52,441 nucleotides of DNA, taken from NCBI GenBank assembly GCA_947650285.1, contig CANTFL010000970.1, positions 1 to 52,441 of the forward strand, in the 5' to 3' direction. The notes beneath the pieces were generated by a model. The model saw only the letters and a program-made list of their open reading frames with translations, ran no database searches and had not been told where the DNA came from. This document shows, piece by piece, positions 8,345 to 20,317 of the stretch. The DNA is from Hyaloperonospora brassicae. Lineage: Eukaryota; Oomycota; Peronosporomycetes; Peronosporales; Peronosporaceae. The stretch's first letter is position 1; each line of letters starts with the position of its first letter. Both the position numbers and the translations under genes were made by a program.

Positions 8345-10925
8345 GGCGACCAGGCAGCAAAAAACGATGGCGAGGTAGATGACGCTTACACCGCGCGAGG
8401 GAAAAAGTGCAATGCCTCGGTCGCTTTCAAGCGTTTATGACCCACCTCGCGCCCTCTTGAGCCAACGATTGCACGTGGACGTGTCGCATCACATCCGAGT
8501 CATGTGCCGACGGCGCTTTGAATCCAGATGGGCGACACAATCCGAGCTGTCGGCACAGACACGATTTTTCGGGTCCTAGAGAACGACCGTTTGAGGCGGC
8601 ATGTAGCAAGCTCCGTGGGAAGTGGAAGATGCAAAGTAGGTGAGAATGGGCATGGACACCCTCCTCTTCTGTGCCGTCACATTCATGACCGATTCTCTCG
8701 GGCGAGTCCCGTCGCCGCCGGCACAGCTTCGACAATGACAACGGTAAAAGACGTCGGACAAGGAATGTCGTACGCAGACACTGATTCTCGTCAGTAGCTG
8801 CAAGAAAATCCGAGTCGAGCCGAAGCGTGGAGATTAGTAGTGGCTCGCGGCGGGCAGAGTCGAGGCGATACGTGGAGATGCTGCGTGCAAATTGAGCTCG
8901 GTCGTTAGTGCTTCTTGTCGCAACGTTTGTCCTTCACCAAGGGTACAAATCAGCAACTGGGTGCCGCATGGCCGCAAAGGGCGTCATGTACTTGTCGAGC
9001 GAGGATGAAGGTAGCAACTCACGTGGCACGTGACACCCGCCGGTTGTTTCCACGCTAAGCTGCCTTCATGGATCCCACGAGACGCACTGTCCGCTTCTGT
9101 TGCTCTTTTTTGCTACAAGTTCTTCGCGTTGGGTCGTAGACGAATCGGCAGTTTGTCAACGCGAAGAGCCTATCGATCGATGAAAGCGAGTAGCACCCAC
9201 AACAGTGGAGTCGACGATACTGGTTGTCGAGTATCAATGACAACAGCCTTAGTGCTTTGCCGTCGCCGCTGCCGAGTCGAATGTGGTTAGCGGCTTGAGG
9301 CAGATGACGAATATCCCCGGGCACCATTGAAAGCGCAGTGTTGTCACAAGAGTGCGATACATAGAGCTGCATTCGACAAGGCGGCCAGCTGATGTAAGAA
9401 AGGCATCCTCGAATGCACCACCTCATGACACAACGCCTGAATTATTGTGCTGGAAAGTGTTGCGCATGCTACAACAGAGAGGAGACTTGCGCAGAGACGT
9501 GGCATAGCATGCGCAGCAAGTCGATCGTGTCTATAGCACCATCGATACTCCCCTCCTTTGCACTTCGGCAAGTGAGAATCGAGCTTCGCGGCTGACACTG
9601 GCATGCTGATACGCTTCGTTCGAATGTTGACGTAGCGCTCTGCAGTTCCGTCATCGGAGCGGCCACTGAGGAATGCACTTTGATTTGTAGCTCCTCCCCT
9701 TGTTTGACGCTTTCGCTACTTCTGACAAAACGCTCGTGACAATGCGAAACGTGTAGCGTTGATGCGTTACATCTGCAACATCCTTCACTCAATTGGCCGC
9801 CAACGGTCGAAAACGTGGCCTCTCAAGCTTTAGCTTCCCAGTTCGTCTTAGCTTACATCGTCACTTGTCTGCTCCCATTTTGTGCAGCAGTTCGACGCTC
9901 ACAAACATTTTGCGCTGTCTTGGAGAAAGCATGGCACGCAATGCCATATGCGCTTTGTGACCTGTCTTGTAGAGAAACGAATGCTGCAAGAATACATCCT
10001 TTGGCTACACGGGTGGAAGCATACAGCAGCAGCTTTTGGCCAGCATCTTCCCAGCACATCGGCCCCTGGAGAGGACGAATCGACTACGATGACAAGCGCT
10101 AGCGCCCAACTTTTAGACCTTCTATATGTCGACGAATGACAACTCAATAATGTAGCTACCGTTCCGACAAGCTCATGCTATACCATGTATCGTCCAAGTG
10201 GCATCTCAGCTTGTTCACTCGTTCCCAACTTGGCGTTGCGCCAGCTTTCGGATGCATCTTACAACAGTGGCAGCTCGGCTTCTGCAAGCACGGAATGATG
10301 CGACTTTTGGACGAGGTCGCGCTCAACTCGCTTGAGAATGGAATATACATCGGGGTACATCAACGCAGCTCGGTCGGAAGAGATGTATTGCGCAGGCTTG
10401 TTGAAGACGACACACGGTAGACATGACGTTCGTGGTACGTAATCATTTCCTCTTGCTGCTGTATGCTGTTATCCAAGCGGACAGGTTGCCCAGGGTCAGT
10501 AGCGGAATGCTGCAGCAGTCGGATACTTACTCACAGTCTCACGAGTCAGCGTTCACGATGATGCCGGTCATGGCCGAGCTGGAGCAGTACTCGTGCAATG
10601 AGTGCTGAACGGTTACACACACCCAACACGTACCCATTTTCGCTATTCAATGACTAGGCAAAGATGCAGTTGGTGCTAGCGTTTTACCGTGATTTTCTAG
10701 CAGTTACTACACATATTGCTCCGCTCAGAACCCATCTTTCTACTAGAATGGCAATGCTTTGTTATACTTGTGATGGTCATGCCGATGCAGGTTTTTCTCA
10801 CCATGAACACGCAGTACGCAACAACAAACTCCTTGCAACTCTCTGCACGTTACATGGTTAACATTATTGCTTTATCGACATTGTATTCGTCCCCTCGGCG
10901 TTGCACAATGCATCAACGTAGGTGT
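8345..10925. other. Unresolved 2.6-kb stretch, several short ORFs
   Basis: Short frames occur on both strands: minus at 9055-9426 (123 codons), 9344-9604 and 9469-9792 (107 codons); plus at 9815-10139, 10175-10420 and 10423-10608. None contains a motif I can name, and I found no splice chain joining them convincingly. Either a rapidly evolving multi-exon gene or a decayed gene is possible. Confidence 0.35.
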
Positions 10926-12385
10926 TTAATTGGCGGGGCGTGTCGTAAGCAGCTCTGCAACCACACCACGAACCCATGGCTGCGTGAACTGCTGAGGATG
11001 GGGAATAGTGAGTTCATCTAGTTGCGTCTCGGCAGTCAAAATCTGCACGTTGTTACCAGTCAATACGTCAGAACCCGTGCAAGCGCGGAACGAAATGGAA
11101 ATGCTACAAACCTCTTCGTCCGCCAGCTGGGACTTCTTCACGTCTGCCATGAACCCGCACGGATCGCGAGCGAACTGAGACATCCACTCCCGCTTCCGCG
11201 CGTACATTTGCAAACGCTCCAAAATATCCAACTCTTGTTCCTTCAGCAGCGCCAGTTCCTGGTTCTGGTCTTGTTGCAGATCCTCATATTCTTTAAGAGC
11301 GCGCACTCGAGCCCTGTCTACTTCGGACGTTGCAGCAACAGACACGTCAAAGAACTGCTCTTCCAGCAACTCGGATTCGCATGCCGTCGAGAGGTTCAGT
11401 GTGTACTCGAGGTCAATCGCATCGACGGGTGTTAGATGCTGCTTGAGCGCGACTATGATCGACGTGAACGGCAGCGACACACAATTCAGTACTTGTGCCA
11501 ACTTGTCGTCACATGTAACCATCCGGCAGTCGTCCTCTTTGATGAGATTGCGCAGCTTGATGTATTCCCACATTGCGAGCACAATGTCCTGTTTCGTGTA
11601 CGCCTTGGCCGGGCCAACGTACTGGCCAATGACTGTTTGCAGCACAGGCGAGATCGTAAACCGCTCGAGAGTATGGGCTGGTAGCAGCTTGATCCTCACT
11701 GTATGTGCCGTGCTTCCGGTCCTCGTCACCTCGAGTCCGTCGACGTCATGACTTGTCTTCTGCAAACTCGTCCACTGCCCACGAAAAGAGCACTAGTTAG
11801 CGACGTCGAAACTACAGCACAGCCAGCCGAGATGCAGGAACGCACTTCGATCACGTGGTCCGCGTACAGATGCGGGTTGAGTTCAATGGACGCTTTACGA
11901 AAGTAGCTCGAGAATTTCTGCAGAAAGACACACAATCGTTCGTCAGTCCTTTTCCATCAGTTCGACCGTCTCGTGCTCGTGTCTTTTTATCCTCTCACAA
12001 CAACTGTAGGATGTCCAGCCACAGCGTCGACCCCTTCGATCTTCAACGTCCATGTTCCTGGTATCGCCAGTGACGTTGCAGTGGCTGCAACTGGTGGGAC
12101 GTACGTGTGGTACACCCGCAGTCGCAGCTGTTTGGTCTCGCTCTGGTTTTTCACGCACAACAGTGACACAACACGTCGCACATGTCATATGTCCATTCAA
12201 CAAATCCTCATTTTTGCAGACCACCCACAAAGTACTCGGCCACACACCTGTAAGGGATAGTAGCGCTCTCCACGCAAGTCGCGCGTCATGGACTGCAGAC
12301 GCGAAGTCAGTTGCTGGTGCGCCGTCACGGTCCTTGTCAGCAGGTCGATCTTCTTTTGACACGGCCATTCTCCGTGCAGCAGTTC
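10926..12385 (-). CDS. SWI/SNF chromatin-remodelling subunit, BAF60/SMARCD type (SWIB domain)
   Basis: Five exons: 12385-12248, 12142-11999, 11917-11846, 11759-11112 and 11042-10926. All four introns (105, 81, 86 and 69 bp) are GT-AG and phase 0, giving at least 372 residues. BAF60 proteins link SWI/SNF ATPases to transcription factors. The order matches the family: a coiled segment (TVTAHQQLTSRLQSM), the segment TWTLKIEG, KFSSYFRKASIEL and PHLYADHVIE before the SWIB fold, the SWIB domain with LAMWEYIKLRNLI, then a Glu/Gln-rich coiled coil and a C-terminal motif QPWVRGVVAELL. The first coding exon is missing: a likely upstream exon ends at 12443 (reading VPQSFVGQLQRAV, phase 0), but no ATG was found. 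The 69-bp last intron is in frame, so retention would add 23 residues. Confidence 0.85.
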
Positions 12386-12619
12386 CTACAGTCATTGAGA
12401 AGCAGAGATTGAATCAGATAGAGAACAAGTGGGGGTGGGTACCACAGCGCGCTGTAGCTGTCCAACAAAGCTCTGAGGAACGCACCATGGGAAGTCCGCA
12501 GTGCATGACGGAGTTGGAAGACAAATGTGCGCTTGTAATGGAGTCGTTCGAGGGCATTTCGAAAAGCGTAAGTTTAGAAACGCAAAAGTCGGAGGCCAGC
12601 GCCGACGGGCTGCTTAAGT

Positions 12620-15600
12620 AGCGTGGACCACGCTATGACGGAACGTTAGAGTGGTTTGTGACGTACGAAAGAACATGCCCAGACGCAAAAAGTTGTGGCA
12701 ACACATTCAAGGGCAGCTCTGCGGTGACTAATAATTGCAAAAGTAAGCTCACGACGAAGCGCACGTGATGAACTTGATAGCTTGCAAGCCATGTACTGTT
12801 GCATTTCGCTGCATGCTTTGCAGGTTCTTGACTACGGGACCGTATTCGTGCAGCGAGCCGACGGTCGTGGAGTCCATTGATTTCTGTTCGACATTTGTAT
12901 CCGTTGTTTAATGGATGACAAGCACGTTGTTGACTTGGCCCGTTGCTGCGGATGTGCGGCACGGAAGGTATACTCGAAAGACCTGGCACCACGTCTGCCA
13001 CGTACGTGGTCATCCTGCAGTATCTGCAGGAGCCACCGTCAAAATGGTCGTTGGAGTGTGCTTATGCGTAAGGAGTTATTTCCACGCCACTACCTCTCAG
13101 TCCCTCGTAAGCAGTATCCATAAGAGTTCGCCGCCATTGCTAAGCGTTTTACTAGCCTTTCCTGTCTGCATTTGCCTTCTGGTAGCACTTGCACCTTCAA
13201 GAAAGCTCGTGGATCGGCAACAAGTCGTTGGATGTCGGTGCAGGTCATCCTGCAAGCAAAGAATGGTTCTTGTCGTCTGTCGAGCCGCATGGACAAAGCC
13301 ACGTCTTCTGCATCGCAGCGTAGATCGTCTGATCAAGTCATCGTAGCGTTGAGCAAAACTGAGAGCGGTGAGGACACCCGCAAGAAGCAGATACCTCTGC
13401 TCGTTCACCAATTGGCTTTGGCACGGCGCAACCTACGCAGTTTCGCCTGTATCGGATGCAATCGCTTGGGACACAGTCGTACCCGCTGCTGCTGTAGTAT
13501 GTAAAGCTTGTTGCGTGTCTTGTTCTCTCAGCAGGTGCATCTAGTGTGCATGTTGTGTCGCAGGCCAGGTAATCTTCGTTATCGCATTCCATATGTACAC
13601 AACATGAGCTTCGCGGTAGGTGCTGTGTGCATATCCATCGCATGATAACACTGTCGTCCGATAGTTTTAACGACATCATCAGTCCTCACTAAACTGCCCG
13701 CCACTGCTATCAATCGAAGAGGAAGAGCCACGCATGCGGCGCAAACACCTTGTTTGTCTGCAGGTCTTTTGGCGGACGTTTTCATTGTTGCGGAACGAAC
13801 CGCGAAGTGCTACCAGGTGTAGCAAGAGGTTGCCTTGCACCAGTCTGACGAAATGACAGCAAGTTCCGGGAGAAAGCTAAGTTTGCCATGACGACTCTCA
13901 CGTTGTCAAACGACCCGAGTGTACATATCCTCCGAGTGAATCCTTTCGACATGGGTCGTGAGTAAGCGTCTTGTGTAGCCACAACGTGGTATGCTGTTGG
14001 CGTGGAATACGAACAGCTTCGTGTCGAATTCTCACGACTGCTCAACGCACGTGCTAGTAGATGACTTACAAAGTCATTCTGACATTCTTGCATGTGCTTA
14101 TTGTCGAGGCTCTGCTGACGTCGAATGCCGGACATCTCTCCTCTCTGTCATAGTGCACACTACCAAGCAAATTTTTTGACGACTTCTGGTCGTGTGAGGG
14201 AGACTGTGAATGGTACGTCATCGAATGCTGGCAACTTGCGCGTATCACGTCGTATGCTGGCGGGTAGTTGGTGGTCGGTGTCGAAGCCAGTACAGTGCTG
14301 GTCGTCGATGTGTTCTCGATTGAGCACTATTTCGTTCGCGTTGTAGCTGATGCTGAAGTGCACACGATTCACTTTGACTTCGTCGATCAATCGATCGCGC
14401 TTATGGGTAGAACAGAAACTTCATGCACGCTATCAGTACTAAACGACAGGAAGACTTGCTCATGCGATTCGGTCTGACAATGCGGATCGACACATTGGTA
14501 AGTCCAGTCTTCCGACAGATCCATATGGCTCGTTACTCACCCATTCTCTTCACTCCAAAACCACATGGGAGAAGCAGGTGTGCGGTCGGAAGGAGAACGG
14601 CTGTGGTCGTGCTAACGGCGCTATGGACGTAGTGGTAAAAACCGCTTCGTATGATGTAGAGCGTGATGCATCTCTCCAATCCGTTCAGTGCTCGAGGAAC
14701 AGTTCTCGGAACTCAAGTGTCCTCGTTACATTAGGTCATGCATAGCTGCCACGCTTGCAGTATCTCCGAGTCGCGTATCCAGAGAGCGCACAAGCAGCAT
14801 CGTCACTTTGGTCGACGCTCTTGTTTGATGTACCCGCTTTCATAATTGCGGGGGCAAACGTGTGAAAGCTGGTTGGTCACCTTCCAGTTTCTTCATCCGG
14901 TTGACGCCTGCACGATCCCGATCTATTTACGCGTCGTTTAGATCCATTGTTGCGAGCGTCTGTTCAGCAACGTCTGTACTCTTCTTCGCTTCGTCGAGCA
15001 TCACAACAATGTGTGCGGAAACGATCAGTGTAGTACCCGTTCTTGACGGGGTGCATGGCATTGAGGATATCCACGTCAGCTTTGGCTGGTCCAGGTCTGA
15101 TCGCGGGTAAACGATTTGACGGGAATTCGCTCAGGAGTGCGCGAGGTGGACCAAACCATTGATGGATTGGAAGTGCCGCAAGTGCTGCGCAAGGGGCAGA
15201 GAACATTACAAGCACGCAACGTGGCGAGCTCGTCATGGACTTGGAAGAGGGTCAAGAGCACAGATGATTTGGGACCCTGACGACAACGGGCGCCGTTCCA
15301 TGCGAGCGATAGACGAAGTGTAAGTCACTTCCTGGTCAGGAAGACAAGAGGACATCGAGAGTGAATCTCCTCATGGGCGAGGTCAAGGAAAGCAGTGTGT
15401 GTTCGACGATCGCGACGTGGTTGACAGGATATCACGTTAACAGGAGCAAACCAGTGAGCGGATAACGTGGTGTCTTCAACAAGAACCCGCAGCCAACTGG
15501 CCATCAAGAGCCAGGGTCGCAAGTACGCTCATCATGCTTCTTCCAGTCCACGAAAGCTTCAGTCAAGCGATTCGAGTCGCTGCGAGTCGTGCATATCTTT

Positions 15601-15900
15601 CTCGCTCACTTCGTCTTCTCTCAGATTAGGCTCATCAGTGCGTTTTGCCACGTCCACTTAACATGCGTTCTCGACAGACCCGACCGCCGAACTCGCGCAC
15701 AAAACATTCCGAGTCGCTGTCGATCTGCCCCTCGTTGCAGCCTGACGGATGTGTGTGTACTCAACCCCTTGCGCCAAGTCTGTGTTTGCCGCCATCACCC
15801 AACGTCGGGCGTGCCTGCTATCCGCGAAAGAACAAAGCGGGCAGACGAACTCCTCGTGAGGGGAGAGAGACCTTTACAAACGCGAAGTTCACCGCCGTCG
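12620..15900. other. Decayed, probably transposon-derived region
   Basis: Only short, mutually inconsistent frames are present. At 13805-13823 the block AAGTGCTACCAGGTGTAGC exactly repeats the LTR-end/primer-site junction at 5227-5245, suggesting the 5' LTR boundary of another minus-strand element, with LTR sequence above 13816. A minus-strand frame starting MKTSAKRPADK at 13785 follows 20 bp after this site and could be a dead gag start. Frames at 14160-14390 and 14964-15522 (minus) have a transposon-like look but no decisive motif. Confidence 0.4.
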
Positions 15901-15989
15901 TGTCGTTGTCGGCTCTTTTCTTCTCGCGCTCGCTCTTCCTACGTAGACAGCCAGTCCACAAACCGCTGCCCGTCGTCCTTCGAGCTCAA

Positions 15990-16140
15990 TAACAAACACA
16001 CACACACACACGCACATACCTCTCTATGTGTCACATACCCCCCCCACAAACACAACCCAACCCAACCCAACCCAACCAAACCAAACCAAACCGACTCACC
16101 AAACCAAACCAAACTGATCACCCAACCGGACGGTTTGGTT
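15990..16140 (+). repeat. AC microsatellite and AACCC/AAACC-rich tract in the tetraspanin leader
   Basis: An (AC)n run at about 15991-16012 is followed by repeated AACCC and then AAACC pentamers up to about 16110. The tract lies 60-200 bp before the start codon of the tetraspanin-like gene, so it falls in its promoter or 5' leader. Any regulatory role is inference. Confidence 0.6.
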
Positions 16141-16193
16141 GACCAAGTGCTCAGTCGATTGACTCGGAGTCGGTGGTAACGCCTTCGCCTCTC

Positions 16194-17297
16194 ATGGACG
16201 CACAAGACCGACGACCACGCGGCCTGACGGACGGCCTGCCGGACGTCGGCAGTCTCGGCCACGTGGCCAAAGTGCTGCTCCTGCTCCTCAACATGGCGTT
16301 CCTCGTCGCCGGGTGTCTCCTCGTGTACTTTAGCCACCGCGTGACGTCGTCGGGCTGGCTCGAGGCCTTTGGCGACGGCGACTACGCGTGGATCGGTCCG
16401 TCGACGCTCGTGTTTCTGCTCGTGCTGGGCGCGCTCGTCATGGCGCTCTCGTCGCTCGGGTGCTTCGGGGCGCTGCTCCAGCAGAAGCTCTTGCTCACGG
16501 TCTACGCGCTCGTGCTCGCGCTCACGCTCGTGCTCTTTGGCGTGATGGCCGTCGGCGGCCACGTGGCCCAGTCGACGGCCACCGAGTGGCAGGCGCAGGC
16601 GTACCCCGTCACGGCCAAAGAAGCGTCGCTTGGCGCGCACTTTAGTCGGCTCTACTGCCACGCGCAGGTGCCGCACTACTGCTACGACGCGACGGTGCAC
16701 ACGGTGCTCGACATGTTCAACGTGTCGCTCGCCGACCACTTTCTCGACTCGACGACCAACTTCACCAACGTCTGCGCCGCCGTGACGCTCCCGGCCATCG
16801 GCCCCGTCTGTGCCGTGTGCACGTCGATGGCCGCAGCGGCCGCCGAGTATGCGATGGTGCGGGACTGGGCCGAGGCGTCGTGTCCCCGGACCAGCGCGAA
16901 CGAGCTCTGGTGCGGCCGCTTCCTGCTCAACAACGCCACAGCCACTGGCGCCGATGCAATAGACGGCACGGCGCCGTTCCTCGCGTGTCGCCGCGGGTTT
17001 TACGACCTCGTCGAGAAGTGGACGCACGTGGTGCTGGTCGGCAGCGTCGTTTGCATTGCGGCAGCGCTCGTTGGACTGGGTATGACGCGCGTGCTGTGGC
17101 GGAACGTGCAGCTCGCGCACCGACCAAAGGACCGGCGGCTGACCGCCAGTACGATGCCAGTGGATCACTATGACGACCCGCACGTGGGCTTCTCGCAACG
17201 CAGCGAGGCGACAAACACTGGCGCGTTCAGCATGTACTCGACGACGGCAGCTCGGGACCCGACAGCTGCGCACCGTCGATACAATAGCCCGTTCTAG
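16194..17297 (+). CDS. Tetraspanin-like four-pass membrane protein
   Basis: 367 residues from the ATG at 16194 (MDAQDRRPRG), chosen because the frame upstream has only GTG. The plan is tetraspanin-like: short cytosolic N-terminus, TM1 (LLLLLNMAFLVAGCLLVYF), a small loop, TM2 and TM3 (GPSTLVFLLVLGALVMALSS and LLLTVYALVLALTLVLF), a large extracellular loop with at least eight Cys (residues about 150-285), TM4 (VVLVGSVVCIAAALVGLGM) and a cytosolic tail rich in Tyr, Ser and Arg. The hallmark CCG motif of the large loop is absent; paired cysteines such as CAVC and WCGRF may replace it. The GC content is higher than its surroundings. It converges on NOC3, whose stop is 193 bp away. The tetraspanin call is by topology. 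Confidence 0.6.
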   Translation: MDAQDRRPRGLTDGLPDVGSLGHVAKVLLLLLNMAFLVAGCLLVYFSHRVTSSGWLEAFGDGDYAWIGPSTLVFLLVLGALVMALSSLGCFGALLQQKLLLTVYALVLALTLVLFGVMAVGGHVAQSTATEWQAQAYPVTAKEASLGAHFSRLYCHAQVPHYCYDATVHTVLDMFNVSLADHFLDSTTNFTNVCAAVTLPAIGPVCAVCTSMAAAAAEYAMVRDWAEASCPRTSANELWCGRFLLNNATATGADAIDGTAPFLACRRGFYDLVEKWTHVVLVGSVVCIAAALVGLGMTRVLWRNVQLAHRPKDRRLTASTMPVDHYDDPHVGFSQRSEATNTGAFSMYSTTAARDPTAAHRRYNSPF

Positions 17298-17490
17298 AAG
17301 CGGCAGCAGGAAAGCACACACACACACACACGACTTCCAACACACCACAAAGCACCGTGTACGTACGTACGTGACACTATTGATATCTACCGACTTGTGT
17401 CGAGAGCCGTTCCTGTGGTTGTTGTACTGCATCTATCATCAGGTTGGGTCGGGTCGAGTCGAGCGCGTGCCACGGCGGTTGCTGTTGGTG

Positions 17491-20121
17491 TTACTTCTTG
17501 AACACGAGCAAGTCGCTGTCCGTGCGCTGCTGGTCCAGTTCGAGGCACTGCTGGAAGAACAGCGAGGCGGTGGTCTTGCAGTACTGCTCGTCCAGGTTCG
17601 CTAGCGGATCCCGCACGAAAAACTGTCGCGCCCGGCGCTGACGGCTCTTTTTGCGCGAGTCGTTCTTGTTGGCTTCACTAGCCATCTTCTTGTGCAGCGG
17701 GTTGCTGGGCGGCACCGGCACCTTTGGCTTGAACGCAAACGTTGCACCGGCATACGGGTCGAATGCATCCATGAGCGCCCGGGCGTGTTCATTCGGAAGC
17801 GTTGGCGCCATCTGAGCAGTTCCGAGCGCGTACGTAGACAGCTTCGGGTGGGCATGGCGGGCCAGCAACGCCAGCTCCCAGCACGCACTTGAGAACGGGT
17901 TCGCAAAGTCGGGGTCGCCAACGTCTGCCCGGTACTCGCCCGATGCAACTCGATCCGTGTCTGACTCCAAGAGCTGCTGCAACTTGGCGTAGCGATGGAA
18001 GAGGGCCCGAAGCAGAGACAACGTGGCCAACGCCTGATGCGGGGGGAGGTGTTGGGCCACAAGCAGCAGTCGCTTCACAAACGACGCCACACGCTCCACG
18101 ACAATCTCTTTCCGGCGCAAGAACACTGCTTCTACACACTGCAGCAGCGTCGGAAAGCAGGACGCGTCTGAGCTCGCCTCGCCATCAGCAAACCGATACA
18201 GCAGACGATAGAGAATGTCCACAAACTCTTTCTCGTCAATCATGAGCTCCTGTCCGCCAGGGCCCTGAAGTGCACGCACGCCCGTTAGCACAGCCTGTAG
18301 TGCCGCAGGAAGTGGCAGCACATCTTCTTCGCGCAGCAGGACCTTGAGCACCTTCAGCAAGTCAATCATGATGTCGAGGTTGATCAAGAACGCGTACTTC
18401 GCAAGTCCCTCGAGCACGGCAGGTAATGCCTGCGAGTAGGTCGCTTGCTTCAGGATGCGAAAGTAGATGAGCACGAGCTCGTGCAAAATGTCAGCTTGCG
18501 TCTTCTCGCGCTCTGCTCGGTCCACAACAGCTTCAGCTTCCTTGAGACCGGCAGCAACAGTATCGCCATCTGCCTGCTGACGACGACGTTTCTTGCGGTC
18601 AGACTTTGCTTTCTTGCGAGCTGCTTCGCCCTGTTCCATAGTGACTTCCAGCGGCATGACCAGCAGCGTCCGAATGATGTAGGGCTGCACGCGGTGCTGC
18701 TTTTGTTTCACATAGCTGGATATCTGCTGCACAATCTCATACGAGAAAACACACGTTTTGTCGCTCTTGAAGACGCTTTCGAAAGACGCGCAAGCCTGCT
18801 CACGAATGTTCTTGAACTGTGAGTCGGCCATTGGCACTAGTGCGATCACGAGGTTGAGGTGGAAGTTAAACGCGTACTTCTTCTCCAGTAACTGTGCCAA
18901 ACAACGAGCACCCGTCTCGGCCAGCAACATGTTGCGTCGATCGAGCACTGTCATACTAGCAAGCTGCGCCGGATGCTTCCCTTTCAGCCCCTTGACAACG
19001 AGCCCAGCACAGTGCTTGAGAAACTGCTGGTAGTTGCTGAGCAGTGAAGCCTCGTAATCTTGCATCTGCTGCACCTTCTTCTTCATAGGACGTCCGTGGT
19101 TCTGCTTGCTCTTTTCCTCTGCACCAGCACCGTTGCTTTGAAGGCGAATCCTGTAGTCTGGTAGAATGTCGAGGAACACAGACAACCGCGACATCAAGCT
19201 GAGACGCTGCACCGTCACATCTGGGTCGTGGCACAACGCTTGCAGCTGCTGGATCTTGCTGAGCTGCTGGGGATGATCCTTGTCCTTCTTAAACGACTCT
19301 TCTGGGTTCTCGAGGATACTCTCACACAGCTGCGCGATTTCCACTTTCTTCGTCAGTAGTCGAACCCCACGTTGGCGCTTCAGATCTACCCCCGACAGTG
19401 GCGTTTCTCTACGTACTGCAGCTGAAGCGTCCATGATCTCTTCGAACTCCATGTCCGACACGTCCGAGTCCATCTCGTCCTTCTCATCTTCCTCATTCTC
19501 ATCACCTACTTCATCATCATCCTCTCCTTCATCCTTTTCGTTCAAAACCGGCGCAGTCTCCACCTCCGTCTCTGTCTCCCTCTCCACCATCAGTTGGTTG
19601 GCACGCACGCTGCCATCCATAAACTTGACCGGCAGCTTGTCCTTCAACACCTCCTGCTTGTCTGTCGTCCACGCGGCTTTGCGTGGATGTGCCTCGAGCT
19701 TTTCGAGCGGCATGTCCTCATCCTTCAGCTCACAGCTCACCTTGTTTCTTGTTGCCTTGACCGACTTGAGCTTCTCGTCGCCTTTCGTGAGCACTGGTTT
19801 GCTCAACCCCTTGGTGTCCATATTCGCCAAAAACGTCGTGAACTCCGTATTGGACTCGTAGAAAGCCACATCTTCTTCGCCAATCTCGACCTCTTCTTCT
19901 TCCTGTAGCTTCGGCGTGGGCTGCCCAATGGATGGCTGCGGCTTCTTCGAGCTGCTCTTCTTCTTGCTGCTGCTGCTGTTCTTCAGTCCAGCACCTGCAC
20001 TCTTGCGACCAGCTTGAAACTTGCTCTGCGTCTTGCTCTGCGTCTTACTCGGTTTCTTCTTGTTGCCGCCAGCGCCGCCGGGACCGGCCTTGCGCTTCGT
20101 GCCTTTGCCTGCAGTCGCCAT
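17491..20121 (-). CDS. NOC3: Nucleolar complex protein 3 (NOC3), 60S ribosome assembly
   Basis: An 876-residue single-exon gene from the ATG at 20121. NOC3 binds NOC2 and escorts pre-60S particles from nucleolus to nucleoplasm; the yeast protein also acts in replication licensing. The first 110 residues are Lys/Ser-rich (KKKSSSKKPQ), as expected of a nucleolar signal, followed by acidic stretches (EKDEGEDDDEVGDENEEDEK). The conserved NOC3 block has KKVEIAQLCESILENPE and LSLMSRLSVFLDILPDYRIR (residues about 255-330). A helical-repeat CBF/NOC region follows (LVLIYFRILKQATYSQALPA, near 550) and the C-terminus ends in basic and Leu-rich segments. Length is close to the human 800. It lies 196 bp beyond the TOR stop on the same strand. 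Its promoter must fit in that interval. Confidence 0.88.
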   Translation of the reverse strand: MATAGKGTKRKAGPGGAGGNKKKPSKTQSKTQSKFQAGRKSAGAGLKNSSSSKKKSSSKKPQPSIGQPTPKLQEEEEVEIGEEDVAFYESNTEFTTFLANMDTKGLSKPVLTKGDEKLKSVKATRNKVSCELKDEDMPLEKLEAHPRKAAWTTDKQEVLKDKLPVKFMDGSVRANQLMVERETETEVETAPVLNEKDEGEDDDEVGDENEEDEKDEMDSDVSDMEFEEIMDASAAVRRETPLSGVDLKRQRGVRLLTKKVEIAQLCESILENPEESFKKDKDHPQQLSKIQQLQALCHDPDVTVQRLSLMSRLSVFLDILPDYRIRLQSNGAGAEEKSKQNHGRPMKKKVQQMQDYEASLLSNYQQFLKHCAGLVVKGLKGKHPAQLASMTVLDRRNMLLAETGARCLAQLLEKKYAFNFHLNLVIALVPMADSQFKNIREQACASFESVFKSDKTCVFSYEIVQQISSYVKQKQHRVQPYIIRTLLVMPLEVTMEQGEAARKKAKSDRKKRRRQQADGDTVAAGLKEAEAVVDRAEREKTQADILHELVLIYFRILKQATYSQALPAVLEGLAKYAFLINLDIMIDLLKVLKVLLREEDVLPLPAALQAVLTGVRALQGPGGQELMIDEKEFVDILYRLLYRFADGEASSDASCFPTLLQCVEAVFLRRKEIVVERVASFVKRLLLVAQHLPPHQALATLSLLRALFHRYAKLQQLLESDTDRVASGEYRADVGDPDFANPFSSACWELALLARHAHPKLSTYALGTAQMAPTLPNEHARALMDAFDPYAGATFAFKPKVPVPPSNPLHKKMASEANKNDSRKKSRQRRARQFFVRDPLANLDEQYCKTTASLFFQQCLELDQQRTDSDLLVFKK

Positions 20122-20317
20122 GTCCTCGTAGCGTCAAGTGAACACGACGGGCGTGCGGGCCAGTCAAACGTGGACAGAAAAACACGCCACTTGGTAGCGG
20201 TCGAAATTAGTGTGGTGCACTCAGTTCAGCGGTACAAAGATGCGGTATACGTGTAGGCATGCGTGGTATACAAGTCGAGGCAAACCGGACATGCAGAGCG
20301 TGACAGACAGACTGCTA

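Noticed and set aside
12052..12621. 189-codon plus-strand frame
   Set aside because: It is antisense to BAF60 exons whose splice phases and motifs are consistent. It contains no domain.
15939..17432. 497-codon minus-strand frame opposite the tetraspanin-like gene
   Set aside because: It is Arg/His/Val-rich in the manner of a GC-rich shadow frame. The plus strand encodes a coherent four-pass protein with an ATG and sensible ends.
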